Source of the DNA: CANJUD01 sp043750035
GTDB lineage: Bacteria > Bacteroidota > Bacteroidia > UKL13-3
Assembly: GCA_043750035.1 (NCBI GenBank)
Contig: JAYVCI010000037.1
Location: 1 to 48,157, forward strand
DNA length: 48,157 nucleotides
Reading direction: 5' to 3'
In this document: positions 33,341-43,826 of the stretch, in pieces
Layout of the letters: each line of letters begins with the position of its first letter
Numbering within the stretch: position 1 is the first letter of the stretch
Made by a program: the position numbers and the translations under genes
The notes under the pieces: model-generated
The model's database searches: none
What the model saw: only the letters and a program-made list of their open reading frames with translations
What the model was told of the DNA's origin: nothing

Positions 33341-36300
33341 TCAATTCTTCCCTCTCAACAAATGGAAACTACCATTTTGTATAATAGTCTGCAAATCTAA
33401 AAACGACACTGCTTCCATGGTATATATATATACGCCAGGTTCGGCCAATACACCGTTTACCTTTCCATCCCAGCCACTCATGGGGTCGTTGGTAGCAAAT
33501 ACACGCCCACCCCATCTGTCAAATATTTCGAAACGGTATTTGAGTTTGTTCTCATAATTACCACCATGCACAAATGATATAGTAGGCTTAAATATTTCGT
33601 TCAGGTTGTCATTATTGGGTGTAAATGCATTGGGGAAATATACTTTGGCAGGCAACTTCACGCAAGCCATGTTCGACATGCTATTTGCTGGATTTATACT
33701 ATCGTTCTCTACCGCAACTATATGATAACAGAATGCTGAATCAATATAGTTTCTAATTACCTTATCAGTATAAGTAGTATCGGTTGTGGAATCTATTACT
33801 TCGTAACGCAATTTACTATAATTATAAAATTCTACACGATAATGCTTCACCCCGTTACGCCATTGTTTGTAATCGTTCCAATGCAAATAGGTAATATCAT
33901 CTTTATTAGTAGCACGCAATACTATATTCATTCCTATATTGCCCGCAGGGCCAACTACCAAGCACTGGTCTTGTCTGATAATTTTATATTGATATATATC
34001 ATTGTTAACATTCACATATCGATCTTCGTACTCAGGAGCTTTCAATGTTTGATACATTTGGAACGGCCCTTTACCGTGTTGCCGCATCAAGAAGAAGCGA
34101 TTCGTTTTATCCCAAATATTGTTTGTATCCCAACTCACCAATAAATAACTATTGTCCACTACGGTCACATTTTTCAAATATATAGGTGTGTCTGGGCCGA
34201 GGTAATTGGGATGTTGCGAAGTGAGGTTACTTGTTGAACTATCATTTGTAAATGAATTCTCGGCTATAATATAATAGAAATACAAAGAGTCGCACAGATT
34301 GGAATCTATATAAGTTGAATCGTCGATAAATTGGGCAACGGGGGCATAATAACCAACAAACGAGGTAGATCTATATAAGGTATGTTTTACATTTTTGCCA
34401 TTTATTACCGGCCAGCCATGGTAAGGTCTCCAATTAAGTATATGTGCATTTTTGCCAATAGTATCAATTGTGAGCAAGATATTATTATGCGTCCACCCTT
34501 TCAAGGTGTCAGCATAACAATGGTCTGTAGCAATAACTTCATAGTCGTAAAGCTGTGTGCCTACTGTTGCGTTGTTGTCAATATATATTGTATCGTTTAT
34601 TTTGTTAGTGGTATATGCTAAAGTGTTCACGCCATTTACATTCCTATATAATTTATAATTATAGAAATAGGCAGAGGGGCATTTGCTCCACACTACTTTT
34701 ACATCCTGATTATTCAATACTGTAGCATATATAACAGCTACGGATGGATTGGGTTGTTTTGCCAATATATCTATCAAAGTATCTTTTGAAACAGTAGTAT
34801 TACATTTACCATCAGTTTCTACATAAACTTTAACGGGGAAATGCCCAGGATTCATATATATATAATCCGGATTTATTATATTAGAAGTATCGCTATTTTC
34901 TGCCGGATCTCCAAAATCCCAATGTATTTTCACTATAGAGCCCGCCGATTTTTGCACCAAATTAAATGATACTTTTTCACCAAAACAAAACTGTTTTCCC
35001 GTATATGTGAAGTCAAAATTCGGGGTATCGGTTATCTTCAACAAATTAGTATATATAGCAGAATCGACACAGCCTGTTATATTATATACTTTTAGTTTAA
35101 CTGTATATATTCCAGGCTTGGTGAATACTTTGGACACATTGATATTAGTATCATCCACTATACCATCATTTTCAAAATCCCATTCATGTTTGAACGCTGC
35201 GAAGGATGAATCATAAAAATTTACTTTCAAATTTGCACATGCCACAGTATCCGAGGCAGAGAATTTTGCTATGGGTCTTTGATAAACCAAAATACTGTCA
35301 TCGGGATAAAATAGTTTTTTACAGCTTCTTTGGCTATCTATACCATACATATAGGGTCTATATATTTCGTATAGATTGTTTTTGTTTAATAGTTTATAAG
35401 TATATGTGGGGTTACCACCACTGCTATCTAAATCTCCAATATCATTATATAAATAGGTACGCAAACAATTGCTGGAAGTATTTTTTATAGTAACCTGCAG
35501 TGGATCGCAACCAGCACTGCTTACCATATCAAAAGAAGGAACGGGCCCATTTAACTTTATATAATTTATTTTGCTGATGGTGCTGTTACACCCAATATTG
35601 TTAGTTACTTTAAAAGTAACATCCCATTTGTTCTTGCCTTTTTTAATGTCGTATATATGCGATACTTTTTTCAGATAACCAGCAATGGGCTGCGAACCAT
35701 CGCCAAAATCCCATTCATAATAATCATTATTGAGGGATTTAACATAGAAAGTAACGGTGGATGGGCCACAATACCGTACTGTATCTGGCGAATAAAAATC
35801 GACAAAAATCTTTTTAGCTTTTACAAGATAAGTAGCGGTGTCACTACAACCCACTTGCGAAAAAGCTATCATACTTACTTTAATATTTCCTGAATCATTA
35901 AATAATAGTTTGGGATTGGCTGCAGAGTCGTTGGGCAGAAAATCTACTTTGCCCGCTGGGGTAGAATACCATTTGAATTTGGTAGACAAACCTGATTTGT
36001 TAACCGTGTACACCGTATCGCCCACACAAGGTGTGTTGCTCGTCATTTTAAAATTGGCATATAAGCCTGCACACCCTTTGAAAACATCGGGATAGTTAAC
36101 ATTGCAACCCATGCTATTGGCTATTTGCAATGCTACTTTAAAACACCCTGTTTTGGGCATCACCACACTGGTACTCGGGGAATCTGGTTGACTAAAAGTT
36201 ACATCCTGATTGTCAGAAGTCCAGTAATAGACAACCGTATCGCTGGAGTTTCCTGAATGTACATTATACATCAACTTTGAACCTACTGAAAAGGCCAGTG

Positions 36301-38266
36301 GCACACAGCTTTGTGTATATTTTACCATGCCTACTATATCGAGGCCATTTACTGTAACCGCATTGTATTTAACAATGGTATCCTGGCAGGAAGCCGTCCC
36401 ATAAATATGGTAAATGTCATACGTCCCCACCTTGGGCAATGGCGTTGATACCAGGGAGCCACTCATGGTCAGTTTCACATTGGCACTATCGCGGTGCTTG
36501 ATTATCCAATTATATACAGGCGTCTTAAATTTGGTGGTGGGCACACTTTGTAAGGTTAAACTTTGTCCCAAGCATAATAGATTGGTATCCACTGTAAAAG
36601 TGGCTATCGGCAATAGCACATGCACAATGGCCGAATCCTTCACCGTATCAGCACATCCGCCCATATTGTATGCTATAAATACGGCTGCATATATACCCGT
36701 ATCTGCAAATTGTATCTTGGGGTTTGCGTTGGTATCTGTGGCTACTAAACTATCATAGTTCTTGGTATATATTTTCCACAAATAACGCGACTTGAACTTA
36801 TCGGAAAAACCTGACCGTTGAGAGAAAAAACTCACCTTCTCTCCTGTACAACATTTATTGGGCGTAGCTGATATAGCCACACTGTCAGGTTCCAATATTT
36901 TAATGAAGTCCGGCTTCACTACTTCTGATAAGCAGGTATCATCGTAAGCTTGGAGGGTAACTTTAAACTTGCCGTACTTTTTGTATATATAAATCGGATT
37001 TGCCAATGTTGAGCTATCCATCACTTTGCCTAAGCTATCATAGAATAACCATTTGTACTTGATGTTTTTATTGGGATCCGAAATGGTTTGGTTAATAAAA
37101 GTAACAGTGTCTGGAGCTACACAAAGCGTTTTATAGTTGGCATCAAAATCAGCTTTGGTTGTGTTGGTATATAAAAATGGATTGATAAAGGTATCCACTT
37201 CGCAGTCATCATAAAATGCCCTAATATTAACCGCATAGCTACCTCCACTTGAAAGTGTGAAATGCATGGAATCGCAAGTGAGCGAGGAGTCTATAATAGT
37301 TGGGCCGGGCGGATAAAAATCCCATTGTATTCGTTTCAATCCTCCAGTAACACTGGCTTGTCCTAGAATTGTATCTGACAAACAAGCATATTTATGATCG
37401 AATTTCCAGGCAATCTTGGGCAGGGTATATACTATTATAGCCTTGGGTTTCGTATATTTATAAGTACATCCCTGTACGGTACTAATTTGCACCGACACAT
37501 CGTAATCGCCCGGTTTGCTATAGGTTACTTTGGGTGATTGCAAATTACTGGCAGATGGTTTGGCATTTGGGAAGCTCCAACTATATGTTTTCACTTTCTG
37601 CCCGTTCAGCATCATTAAAGGAACAAAATCTGAAGTAAAGGGTGGGCAACCATTGTATTTGCTTGCGTTAAAATCTAAACCCACAGTGTCCCATACGGTA
37701 ATGGCTGAGTCCATTATTTGTGAAGCCGCACAACCATCTAATGTTTTTACTTTCACAATAATTTGCTTAAAGCCAATGCTCCCAAAACTATACTTTATCT
37801 GCCGACTGGTATCGGTTAGTTTTACTCCGTCTATTATCCATTCACGGGTTTTCACCATCAGTGTAGAGTCGGTTATAGTCACTGTATCAGTCTTTTTGCA
37901 TAGGTTGGTGGTGCTCATAAACACCAAAATATTTACATTGCCAGTAATTTTGATATAGTTATATTTATTTACATTACACACTGCAGCGTTAGGCAACACT
38001 ACTTTTAGCTTCACATCATAGATTCCCTGCAGCTTGTACAGGTTGTATTTTACACTGTCAGAATAAGAGGGGAAAGTAAAGCCACTGCCAAAATCCCATG
38101 AAAAAGTACTCCCTACTTGGTAATTTTGAACTGCAAAACGAATCGTGGTTGGTGCACAACCCTTGGTGGTATCTGCTTTAAATGTGAGAAAGCTACATTG
38201 GGCTAACCCCCATACAGGTATGCAAAAAAGGGCAAGAATAATTACTATTTTTTGTATATTTTTCAA
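33341..38266 (-). CDS. Giant PKD-domain protein with a T9SS type B (gliding motility) C-terminus
   Basis: 1641 residues. The signal peptide is MKNIQKIVIILALFCIPVWGLAQ. Then come many Ig-like PKD units, each with a Cys-Pro-type start and an F.W.FG or Y.W...-type core (SFSWDFGSG-like, YEWDFGDGSQPIAGY, KWLFYDSL, HWDFGDPAENS), up to about residue 1180. Fibronectin-like units follow (VKVVWSKCPSAYFYNYKLYRN, LYDYEVIATDHC) to about 1540. The C-terminal 90 residues hold the type B sorting domain: FPNAFTPNNDNLNE, YRFEIFDRWGGRVFAT, WDGKVNG, PGVYIYTMEA. It would be exported through the type IX system to the cell surface, probably as an adhesin. Specific ligand unknown. It is followed at 17 bp by two small envelope proteins. 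Confidence 0.93.
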   Translation of the reverse strand: MKNIQKIVIILALFCIPVWGLAQCSFLTFKADTTKGCAPTTIRFAVQNYQVGSTFSWDFGSGFTFPSYSDSVKYNLYKLQGIYDVKLKVVLPNAAVCNVNKYNYIKITGNVNILVFMSTTNLCKKTDTVTITDSTLMVKTREWIIDGVKLTDTSRQIKYSFGSIGFKQIIVKVKTLDGCAASQIMDSAITVWDTVGLDFNASKYNGCPPFTSDFVPLMMLNGQKVKTYSWSFPNAKPSASNLQSPKVTYSKPGDYDVSVQISTVQGCTYKYTKPKAIIVYTLPKIAWKFDHKYACLSDTILGQASVTGGLKRIQWDFYPPGPTIIDSSLTCDSMHFTLSSGGSYAVNIRAFYDDCEVDTFINPFLYTNTTKADFDANYKTLCVAPDTVTFINQTISDPNKNIKYKWLFYDSLGKVMDSSTLANPIYIYKKYGKFKVTLQAYDDTCLSEVVKPDFIKILEPDSVAISATPNKCCTGEKVSFFSQRSGFSDKFKSRYLWKIYTKNYDSLVATDTNANPKIQFADTGIYAAVFIAYNMGGCADTVKDSAIVHVLLPIATFTVDTNLLCLGQSLTLQSVPTTKFKTPVYNWIIKHRDSANVKLTMSGSLVSTPLPKVGTYDIYHIYGTASCQDTIVKYNAVTVNGLDIVGMVKYTQSCVPLAFSVGSKLMYNVHSGNSSDTVVYYWTSDNQDVTFSQPDSPSTSVVMPKTGCFKVALQIANSMGCNVNYPDVFKGCAGLYANFKMTSNTPCVGDTVYTVNKSGLSTKFKWYSTPAGKVDFLPNDSAANPKLLFNDSGNIKVSMIAFSQVGCSDTATYLVKAKKIFVDFYSPDTVRYCGPSTVTFYVKSLNNDYYEWDFGDGSQPIAGYLKKVSHIYDIKKGKNKWDVTFKVTNNIGCNSTISKINYIKLNGPVPSFDMVSSAGCDPLQVTIKNTSSNCLRTYLYNDIGDLDSSGGNPTYTYKLLNKNNLYEIYRPYMYGIDSQRSCKKLFYPDDSILVYQRPIAKFSASDTVACANLKVNFYDSSFAAFKHEWDFENDGIVDDTNINVSKVFTKPGIYTVKLKVYNITGCVDSAIYTNLLKITDTPNFDFTYTGKQFCFGEKVSFNLVQKSAGSIVKIHWDFGDPAENSDTSNIINPDYIYMNPGHFPVKVYVETDGKCNTTVSKDTLIDILAKQPNPSVAVIYATVLNNQDVKVVWSKCPSAYFYNYKLYRNVNGVNTLAYTTNKINDTIYIDNNATVGTQLYDYEVIATDHCYADTLKGWTHNNILLTIDTIGKNAHILNWRPYHGWPVINGKNVKHTLYRSTSFVGYYAPVAQFIDDSTYIDSNLCDSLYFYYIIAENSFTNDSSTSNLTSQHPNYLGPDTPIYLKNVTVVDNSYLLVSWDTNNIWDKTNRFFLMRQHGKGPFQMYQTLKAPEYEDRYVNVNNDIYQYKIIRQDQCLVVGPAGNIGMNIVLRATNKDDITYLHWNDYKQWRNGVKHYRVEFYNYSKLRYEVIDSTTDTTYTDKVIRNYIDSAFCYHIVAVENDSINPANSMSNMACVKLPAKVYFPNAFTPNNDNLNEIFKPTISFVHGGNYENKLKYRFEIFDRWGGRVFATNDPMSGWDGKVNGVLAEPGVYIYTMEAVSFLDLQTIIQNGSFHLLRGKN

Positions 38267-38489
38267 TGCATGCAGGCCTATTTTTGATTACTTTTAGAGC
38301 TCCCCATATAGACACATAAAAATGCGTATTGGTTGCCTCTACAAAGTAAGTTTTAAATCTCCGTATTACCAAATCTTTTTTTCAATGTGAACTTATAGTT
38401 TATATGCTCTGATTATCAAGTACAACAACAAACGTCATCACAATGCAGAAAAAAAATCAATATGGCTTATTTGGGTTCAAAATGCAAGA

Positions 38490-38804
38490 TTATCTGCGAA
38501 TAAAACTGCCGCTATATATATCATAATCCCCAGCATGCACTTTTACCCAAATTCCCAAATGATTCAGGGCTTTTAATTCCATTTTGCAAAAGAAAGCGGT
38601 GTAATGAAAATTTGCAAGAACAGGCAATGGCTTGCCAATAATATGGGGCATAGTATGATTAAAACTATATAATGATGAAGTAAAAACAGAACGCATCATA
38701 GTAGGCTTGTCAAAAGCATACTTACTTAGATTGCTTTGGGCAAAAGATACAGAAATAAAAAGCGTTAACATGGAAATGAGTACAGATATTTTTAGCTTTT
38801 TCAT
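38490..38804 (-). CDS. Small secreted protein, function unknown
   Basis: 104 residues with a clear signal peptide (MKKLKISVLISMLTLFISVSFAQ). The mature part of about 80 residues has no recognisable domain; it contains several Phe, His and Tyr and two Cys-poor halves. It lies 223 bp upstream of the PKD gene on the same strand; that gap holds nothing I can identify. Coding character is supported by the signal peptide and a single clean frame. Confidence 0.55.
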   Translation of the reverse strand: MKKLKISVLISMLTLFISVSFAQSNLSKYAFDKPTMMRSVFTSSLYSFNHTMPHIIGKPLPVLANFHYTAFFCKMELKALNHLGIWVKVHAGDYDIYSGSFIRR

Positions 38805-38909
38805 CCTGATATTTTAATGCAATAAACGGTAATTTATTTTATATAGTTTTAACAATTAATCTGATTGGTGATAAGACGCTAATTACAGTGTACTTCCAAA
38901 CTCCTCAAC

Positions 38910-38917
38910 TACCTTTG
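38910..38917 (+). promoter_or_regulatory. -7 box in front of mfd
   Basis: TACCTTTG followed by C matches TAnnTTTG and ends nine bases before the in-frame GTG at 38927. If used, it excludes the upstream GTG at 38888 as the start. Confidence 0.45.
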
Positions 38918-38926
38918 CAGCGTAAC

Positions 38927-41900
38927 GTGAAACTGGGTGAGTTTTTAGATGAAGTATTAAAAGGCCATGCAAACCAATTGGTCACTGACCTCGCTCGTCC
39001 CAAAAAAAACCTGCACCTTACTGGATTAACTGGCTCAGCCTTGGCTCTGAACATGGCTGCTGTATTGACCAAATACAAAATGCCCCTGCTTTTTGTTGCC
39101 GATGGTGCCGACGAAGCTACTACTTTGGCGGGCGATTTACAATCATTACTTGAAGGTAGGGTAGTTAATTTATTTCCTGGCTCTTTCAAAAAAAGTTTTC
39201 AATATAAACAGCCCGATAATTCTTTAATTCTTCAAAGAGCTGAAGTATTAAACCGACTTGCCGATGCCAAACAAAATGAAGTAATCGTAAGCTGGCCCGA
39301 AGCATTGGCAGAGATGGTTTTGGAAAAAAGTATTCTTGATAAAAGCACTTACCATTTAAAAGTGGGCGATAGTTTGGATATCGACTTTATGATAGAGTTT
39401 CTGAATGAGCACCATTTCGACCGTACTGATTTTGTATATGAAGCTGGTTTTTTTGCTATTCGTGGTGGTATTATAGATGTGTTCTCTTTTGCAAATCCTT
39501 ATCCATATCGTATTGAACTAGATGGTGACAAGATAGAAACTATTAGAGAATTTAATCCCGCCGATCAACTTTCAACCAAAAAATTAGCTTTCTTTTCCTT
39601 AGTTCCAAATATACAAACTGCTTCTGTCATTCAAAGTCGCCAATCGTTTTTTGAGTACTTGCCGAATGATACTATCATATTCACCAAAGACTTATTATTT
39701 GCTCAGGAAACACTTGATAAAGTTGCAAGAAAAGCCGATGGAGAAATTATAAGTTTAGAAACTCCAGAAGGTGATGTGTTTGAAGTGGCGGCACCTGATT
39801 TATTTGAACTCACCGATGATTGGATGCGAAGAATTAGTTCATTTAAAAATGTGGAATATGGGCACAGAACTTTGAATACCAATTCTGCAAAAATTGAATT
39901 CAAAACTTCACCGCAACCATCGTTCAATAAAAATTTCAATCTCATTCGTGACGACTTTAAATTATTAAAAGAAAAAGAATATAAAGTATATGTTTTTAGC
40001 GATAGTCCAAGGCAAATAGAAAGACTATATAGTATATTCGATGACCTCGATCCGGAAATACAATTCGAACCCGTTTTTCATGCCATCACCGAAGGATTTG
40101 TGGACCACCAAATGAAAGTGGCTTGTTATAGTGAACACCAGCTTTTCGACAGATTTTACAGACACCGTGGTCGCGAACAATATTCTAAAAATAAAGCCAT
40201 CACTTTAAAAGAACTTCGTGACCTAAAAACAGGCGATTATGTAACCCATGCCGACCATGGGATTGGCAAATTTGCTGGCCTTGAAAAAATGGAAATGAAT
40301 GGCAAGTTGAATGAGGTAGTTCGACTTATATATAGAGATAATGATTTATTATATGTGAGTATAAATTCTCTGCATAAAATTGCAAAATATGTAGGCAAAG
40401 ATGGCACCGAACCACGCTTACATAAACTGGGCAGCGATGCATGGGACAAGCTAAAACGCAATACCAAGGCAAAAATAAAAGATATAGCCCGCGACCTGAT
40501 AAAAATATATGCTGCGAGAAAATCAACACCCGGTTTTTCTTTTACCACCGATACCTATTTGCAAACAGAATTGGAAGCATCATTTATATATGAAGACACG
40601 CCCGACCAAGCAAAAGCCACCGAAGATTTTAAAAAGGATATGGAAAGCCCACATCCGATGGACAGACTTATATGTGGCGATGTGGGTTTTGGAAAAACAG
40701 AAGTGGCCGTTCGTGCAGCATTTAAAGCAGTATATGATGGCAAACAAGTAGCTATTTTAGTCCCGACAACTATCTTGGCAAGTCAGCATTACCGCACCTT
40801 TAGGGAACGATTAAAAGATTTTCCAGTAACTGTAGATTTCCTAAACAGATTTAGAACCGCTACGGAACAAAAAGATATATTAACCCGATTAAAAAGCGGA
40901 AAAATAGATATTATAATAGGAACACACCGCATACTTTCAAAAGATATGTTGTTCAAAGATTTGGGTTTGCTTATTATAGATGAAGAACAAAAATTTGGCG
41001 TTGCTGCAAAAGAAAAATTAAAACAAATAAGAATTAATGTAGATACGCTCACACTTACTGCCACGCCTATTCCACGTACTTTGCATTTTAGTTTAATGGG
41101 TGCCCGAGACCTGAGTATTATAAATACACCACCACCAAACCGGCAACCTGTTACTACTGAAATGCATCCTACCAATGATGATATAATACAAGAAGCTATC
41201 AATGAAGAAATACAACGTGGCGGACAAAGTTTTGTAATACATAACCGCGTAAAAGATATATATGATTTGGCAGATAAAATTCGGGAGCTATGCCCGAAAG
41301 CCAGGGTGGGCGTAGGGCATGGACAATTGGAGGGACACGAATTGGAAGAGGTGATGATAAAATTTGTAGAGGGAGAATATGATGTATTGGTGGCCACAAC
41401 TATTATAGAAAGCGGATTGGATATTAGCAATGCAAATACCATTATTATAAATAATGCCCACATGTATGGCCTCAGTGATATACATCAAATGCGTGGCCGT
41501 GTGGGACGAAGTAATAAAAAAGCATATTGTTATTTATTAGTTCCGTCACTGTCCATGCTCACTGAAGATGCCCGCCGGAGGCTCAGTGCCGTAGAAGAGT
41601 TTAGCGAACTTGGAAGTGGATTTAATATAGCCATGCGTGATTTGGATATTCGCGGAAGTGGAAATTTATTGGGTGCAGAACAAAGTGGTTTTATTGCAGA
41701 AATTGGTTATGATATGTATCATAAAATTTTGGATGAAGCTGTTCACGAACTCAAAGATGAAGAATTTGCAGATTTGTTTGCAGGCGAACCTGTTATAGAA
41801 GTGAAGAAAGATGTTATAATAGAAACCGATGTGCAAATGGTAATCCCTGATAGCTATGTGCGAAGTGGAACGGAACGTTTAAGTTTATATAGTGAACTCT

Positions 41901-42271
41901 CAAACATCAATAAAGACGAGGATTTGCAAAAGTTTGCCTACAAATTAAAAGACCGTTTTGGCAGCCTACCTCCAGCCGTAATTGACCTACTTGATGGAAT
42001 GAAATTAAAATGGGCGGGGCAAGTTTTAAAATTAGAAAAAGTAACACTCAAAAATAAAACATTGGTATTATACTTTCCGCTTGGTGTGCAGAATGAATAT
42101 TATGAAGGTCCGCTATTCGGTAGCGTAATAAATCATATAAATGCAAATCCCTCAAAATATAAATTGGGTCAGTTTAAAACACAGCTCACACTTACTATAC
42201 AAAATGTAATGGGAATACCTGCTGCCGAGGCTGTGGTGGCGGAGTTGGGGAAATATACAATGTCAGTCTGA
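38927..42271 (+). CDS. mfd: Transcription-repair coupling factor
   Basis: 1114 residues from the GTG at 38927, or 1127 from a GTG at 38888; the first is preferred because a -7 box lies between them. Mfd removes stalled RNA polymerase and recruits UvrA. Seen in order: the N-terminal UvrB-like region (LHLTGLTGSALALNMAAV, AGFFAIRGGIIDVFSF); the RNAP-interaction domain (GDYVTHADHGIGKFAGLEKM); helicase Walker A CGDVGFGKTEVAVRAAF; DEEQ box IIDEEQKFGV; TATPIPRTL; motif VI QMRGRVGRSNKKAYCY; and the TRCF C-terminal domain (VQMVIPDSYVRSGTERLSLYSEL). The stop lies within a dispersed GTCAGTCTGAGTT repeat word, which supplies the last two residues. Confidence 0.95.
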   Translation: MKLGEFLDEVLKGHANQLVTDLARPKKNLHLTGLTGSALALNMAAVLTKYKMPLLFVADGADEATTLAGDLQSLLEGRVVNLFPGSFKKSFQYKQPDNSLILQRAEVLNRLADAKQNEVIVSWPEALAEMVLEKSILDKSTYHLKVGDSLDIDFMIEFLNEHHFDRTDFVYEAGFFAIRGGIIDVFSFANPYPYRIELDGDKIETIREFNPADQLSTKKLAFFSLVPNIQTASVIQSRQSFFEYLPNDTIIFTKDLLFAQETLDKVARKADGEIISLETPEGDVFEVAAPDLFELTDDWMRRISSFKNVEYGHRTLNTNSAKIEFKTSPQPSFNKNFNLIRDDFKLLKEKEYKVYVFSDSPRQIERLYSIFDDLDPEIQFEPVFHAITEGFVDHQMKVACYSEHQLFDRFYRHRGREQYSKNKAITLKELRDLKTGDYVTHADHGIGKFAGLEKMEMNGKLNEVVRLIYRDNDLLYVSINSLHKIAKYVGKDGTEPRLHKLGSDAWDKLKRNTKAKIKDIARDLIKIYAARKSTPGFSFTTDTYLQTELEASFIYEDTPDQAKATEDFKKDMESPHPMDRLICGDVGFGKTEVAVRAAFKAVYDGKQVAILVPTTILASQHYRTFRERLKDFPVTVDFLNRFRTATEQKDILTRLKSGKIDIIIGTHRILSKDMLFKDLGLLIIDEEQKFGVAAKEKLKQIRINVDTLTLTATPIPRTLHFSLMGARDLSIINTPPPNRQPVTTEMHPTNDDIIQEAINEEIQRGGQSFVIHNRVKDIYDLADKIRELCPKARVGVGHGQLEGHELEEVMIKFVEGEYDVLVATTIIESGLDISNANTIIINNAHMYGLSDIHQMRGRVGRSNKKAYCYLLVPSLSMLTEDARRRLSAVEEFSELGSGFNIAMRDLDIRGSGNLLGAEQSGFIAEIGYDMYHKILDEAVHELKDEEFADLFAGEPVIEVKKDVIIETDVQMVIPDSYVRSGTERLSLYSELSNINKDEDLQKFAYKLKDRFGSLPPAVIDLLDGMKLKWAGQVLKLEKVTLKNKTLVLYFPLGVQNEYYEGPLFGSVINHINANPSKYKLGQFKTQLTLTIQNVMGIPAAEAVVAELGKYTMSV

Positions 42272-42459
42272 GTTTATCGAAGACGGCGTTTGGAAGAAGC
42301 TGTTTCCATACTTCTATATAAAACCGCATCCAAGTTTTCCGCCCTTCGATAAACTAAGGGTGACAAACATTTAGCTGCCGTCATTTTGAACTTGTTCCGA
42401 AGTATCGGAACAGAATCTATGAGATGCTGAAATATCCGCCACGGCGGACAGCATGACGC
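42261..42459. repeat. Composite repeats after mfd
   Basis: TGTCAGTCTGAGTTTATCGA (from 42261, covering the mfd stop) faces its near inverse TTCGATAAACTAAGGGTGACA (about 42344-42364). A second element runs 42380-42459, from GTCATTTTGAAC to AGCATGACG, with the hairpin TTCCGA-AGTA-TCGGAA and TCCGCCACGGCGGA (42435-42448) inside. It shares its ends with the 5463-5531 element. No gene is seen. Confidence 0.7.
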
Positions 42460-42492
42460 TGTAGGGCTTGAATACCAATTATGATATAACTA

Positions 42493-43332
42493 TTATAGTT
42501 TCACAAACTTCCCAACAAATCCATTCTCCACTTTTATATAATACATCCCTTGAAGAATTTCTTCTATATTTAAAATAGAATTTCCTGTATATAATTTCTT
42601 AGTCAAAATCACCCGACCTATTATATCAATAATTTGAAAATTTGTATAATTTTTTAATGCATTTATATATAATATATCAGAAGCCGGATTGGGGTAAAAT
42701 TGTATTTCGAGTGGTTCAGGATTTACACTAGCGACTGCCTCGGGACCGCAGAAAAAATTGTCGTAATAGGCAAATGAGTCATTCATGTAAAAATTACAAA
42801 GGGTTTTCTGGGTCATGGCCTTAATTGTCTGAAAGGGATTACCAAACAAATTATTTAGAGTCCCTATCCCTTCTACCCAATAACAAATATATGGGTATGG
42901 ATAAACATAAAACAAATACCTTTTGTGATAATGATGTAAAACTAAAACAGAATCAATTTTTTTAACAATACATGCCAAACTATCATATACTATCTTATAC
43001 GGATTGTAAAAAAATGTATCGCCAACTGCCAAATTAAAATCATATAAAATAGTTTCTGTAGAATCATAAATATTGAGGTTATATATTTTTTTGCTCTCTT
43101 CCCTAAACCAATAATCAGTACCGCCACCTAAAACAGAATGGTAACTAAATCCATTAAAAAAAGAATCTGGCCCAGAATAAAGATTATAAACAAAACCTGG
43201 CAATCCAACCTGCCCACCTGGTTCTCCATACATCCACTTCGCCTTTTGAGTAGGTATCGGAAAATATTTCTGTCCGAACATAAATAGCGGAGAAGCCATC
43301 AATATTAAAAGAAGTATCTTTTTCAAAAGCAT
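42493..43332 (-). CDS. Secreted protein with a T9SS type A C-terminal sorting domain
   Basis: 279 residues. A signal peptide (MLLKKILLLILMASPLFMFGQ) is followed by about 180 residues of unassigned, aromatic-rich sequence (YFPIPTQKAKWMYGEPGGQVG ...) with three Cys. The last 75 residues are the type A (Por) sorting domain: IQFYPNPASDILYI, FQIIDIIGRVIL, ILQGMYYIKVENG and FVGKFVKL. The protein would be exported by the type IX system. Its activity is unknown. Confidence 0.88.
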   Translation of the reverse strand: MLLKKILLLILMASPLFMFGQKYFPIPTQKAKWMYGEPGGQVGLPGFVYNLYSGPDSFFNGFSYHSVLGGGTDYWFREESKKIYNLNIYDSTETILYDFNLAVGDTFFYNPYKIVYDSLACIVKKIDSVLVLHHYHKRYLFYVYPYPYICYWVEGIGTLNNLFGNPFQTIKAMTQKTLCNFYMNDSFAYYDNFFCGPEAVASVNPEPLEIQFYPNPASDILYINALKNYTNFQIIDIIGRVILTKKLYTGNSILNIEEILQGMYYIKVENGFVGKFVKL

Positions 43333-43520
43333 CTGACAAATGTCGTGGATATATTTAGTAATTGAAAAGAAATTTTTATTGCAGCTTACTTCTGAATTGA
43401 CTACAGAATTAACTTCAAATCCCGATAGCTATCGGGACGCTATTCAGCTTGTCTCGACCAACAGACGAGATTAATCCTTGTTCTTAAATCATTCAATATT
43501 TTATTTACTATGCTGTTATT

Positions 43521-43743
43521 CAACCACTTAATGGTTGCTACGATGCTGTTTTCCTTGTCCCCACAATACTTGTGGGGTTATTCATATTCGAGTCCTTCAG
43601 ACTCGCTTCGACAATAATACATTTCTACTATACGGCATCGTCTAGAAAGAATCCTGAAGGGATTAAATATGAATAACTCTGCATGATCCGCAGCGGCGGA
43701 CAGAGGAAAAAGAATATCCTCGAACGCAACTCCGAAGGAGTTG
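43521..43743. repeat. Structured dispersed element, copy B
   Basis: Same order as copy A. Hairpin CAACCA-CTTAA-TGGTTG (43521-43537); extra hairpin CCCCACAA-TAC-TTGTGGGG (43559-43577); arm GGTTATTCATATT (43576-43588); hairpin CGAGTC-CTTCA-GACTCG (43589-43605); variable part; hairpin with AATCC-TGAAG-GGATT (43649-43665); arm AATATGAATAAC (43666-43677); palindrome-like TCCGCAGCGGCGGA (43687-43700); hairpin CAACTC-CGAAG-GAGTTG (43727-43743). Stems differ from copy A by paired changes. The 494-bp gap 43333-43826 also has CCCGATAGCTATCGGGA (about 43422) and AATCCTTGTTCTTAAATCA (43473-43491); no gene. Confidence 0.8.
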
Positions 43744-43826
43744 AATATCGCCGTCCAACAAAGGCCAATAGTGTAAAACTTTGTTACTATAAAGTTAATA
43801 TCCCTTTTTTAACGCAACTTTGCAGC

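Noticed and set aside
43683..43826. 48-codon upstream extension of the hutH frame
   Set aside because: It is translation of the dispersed repeat (palindrome and hairpin), and the family N-terminus begins at the ATG at 43827, which follows a near-consensus -7 box.
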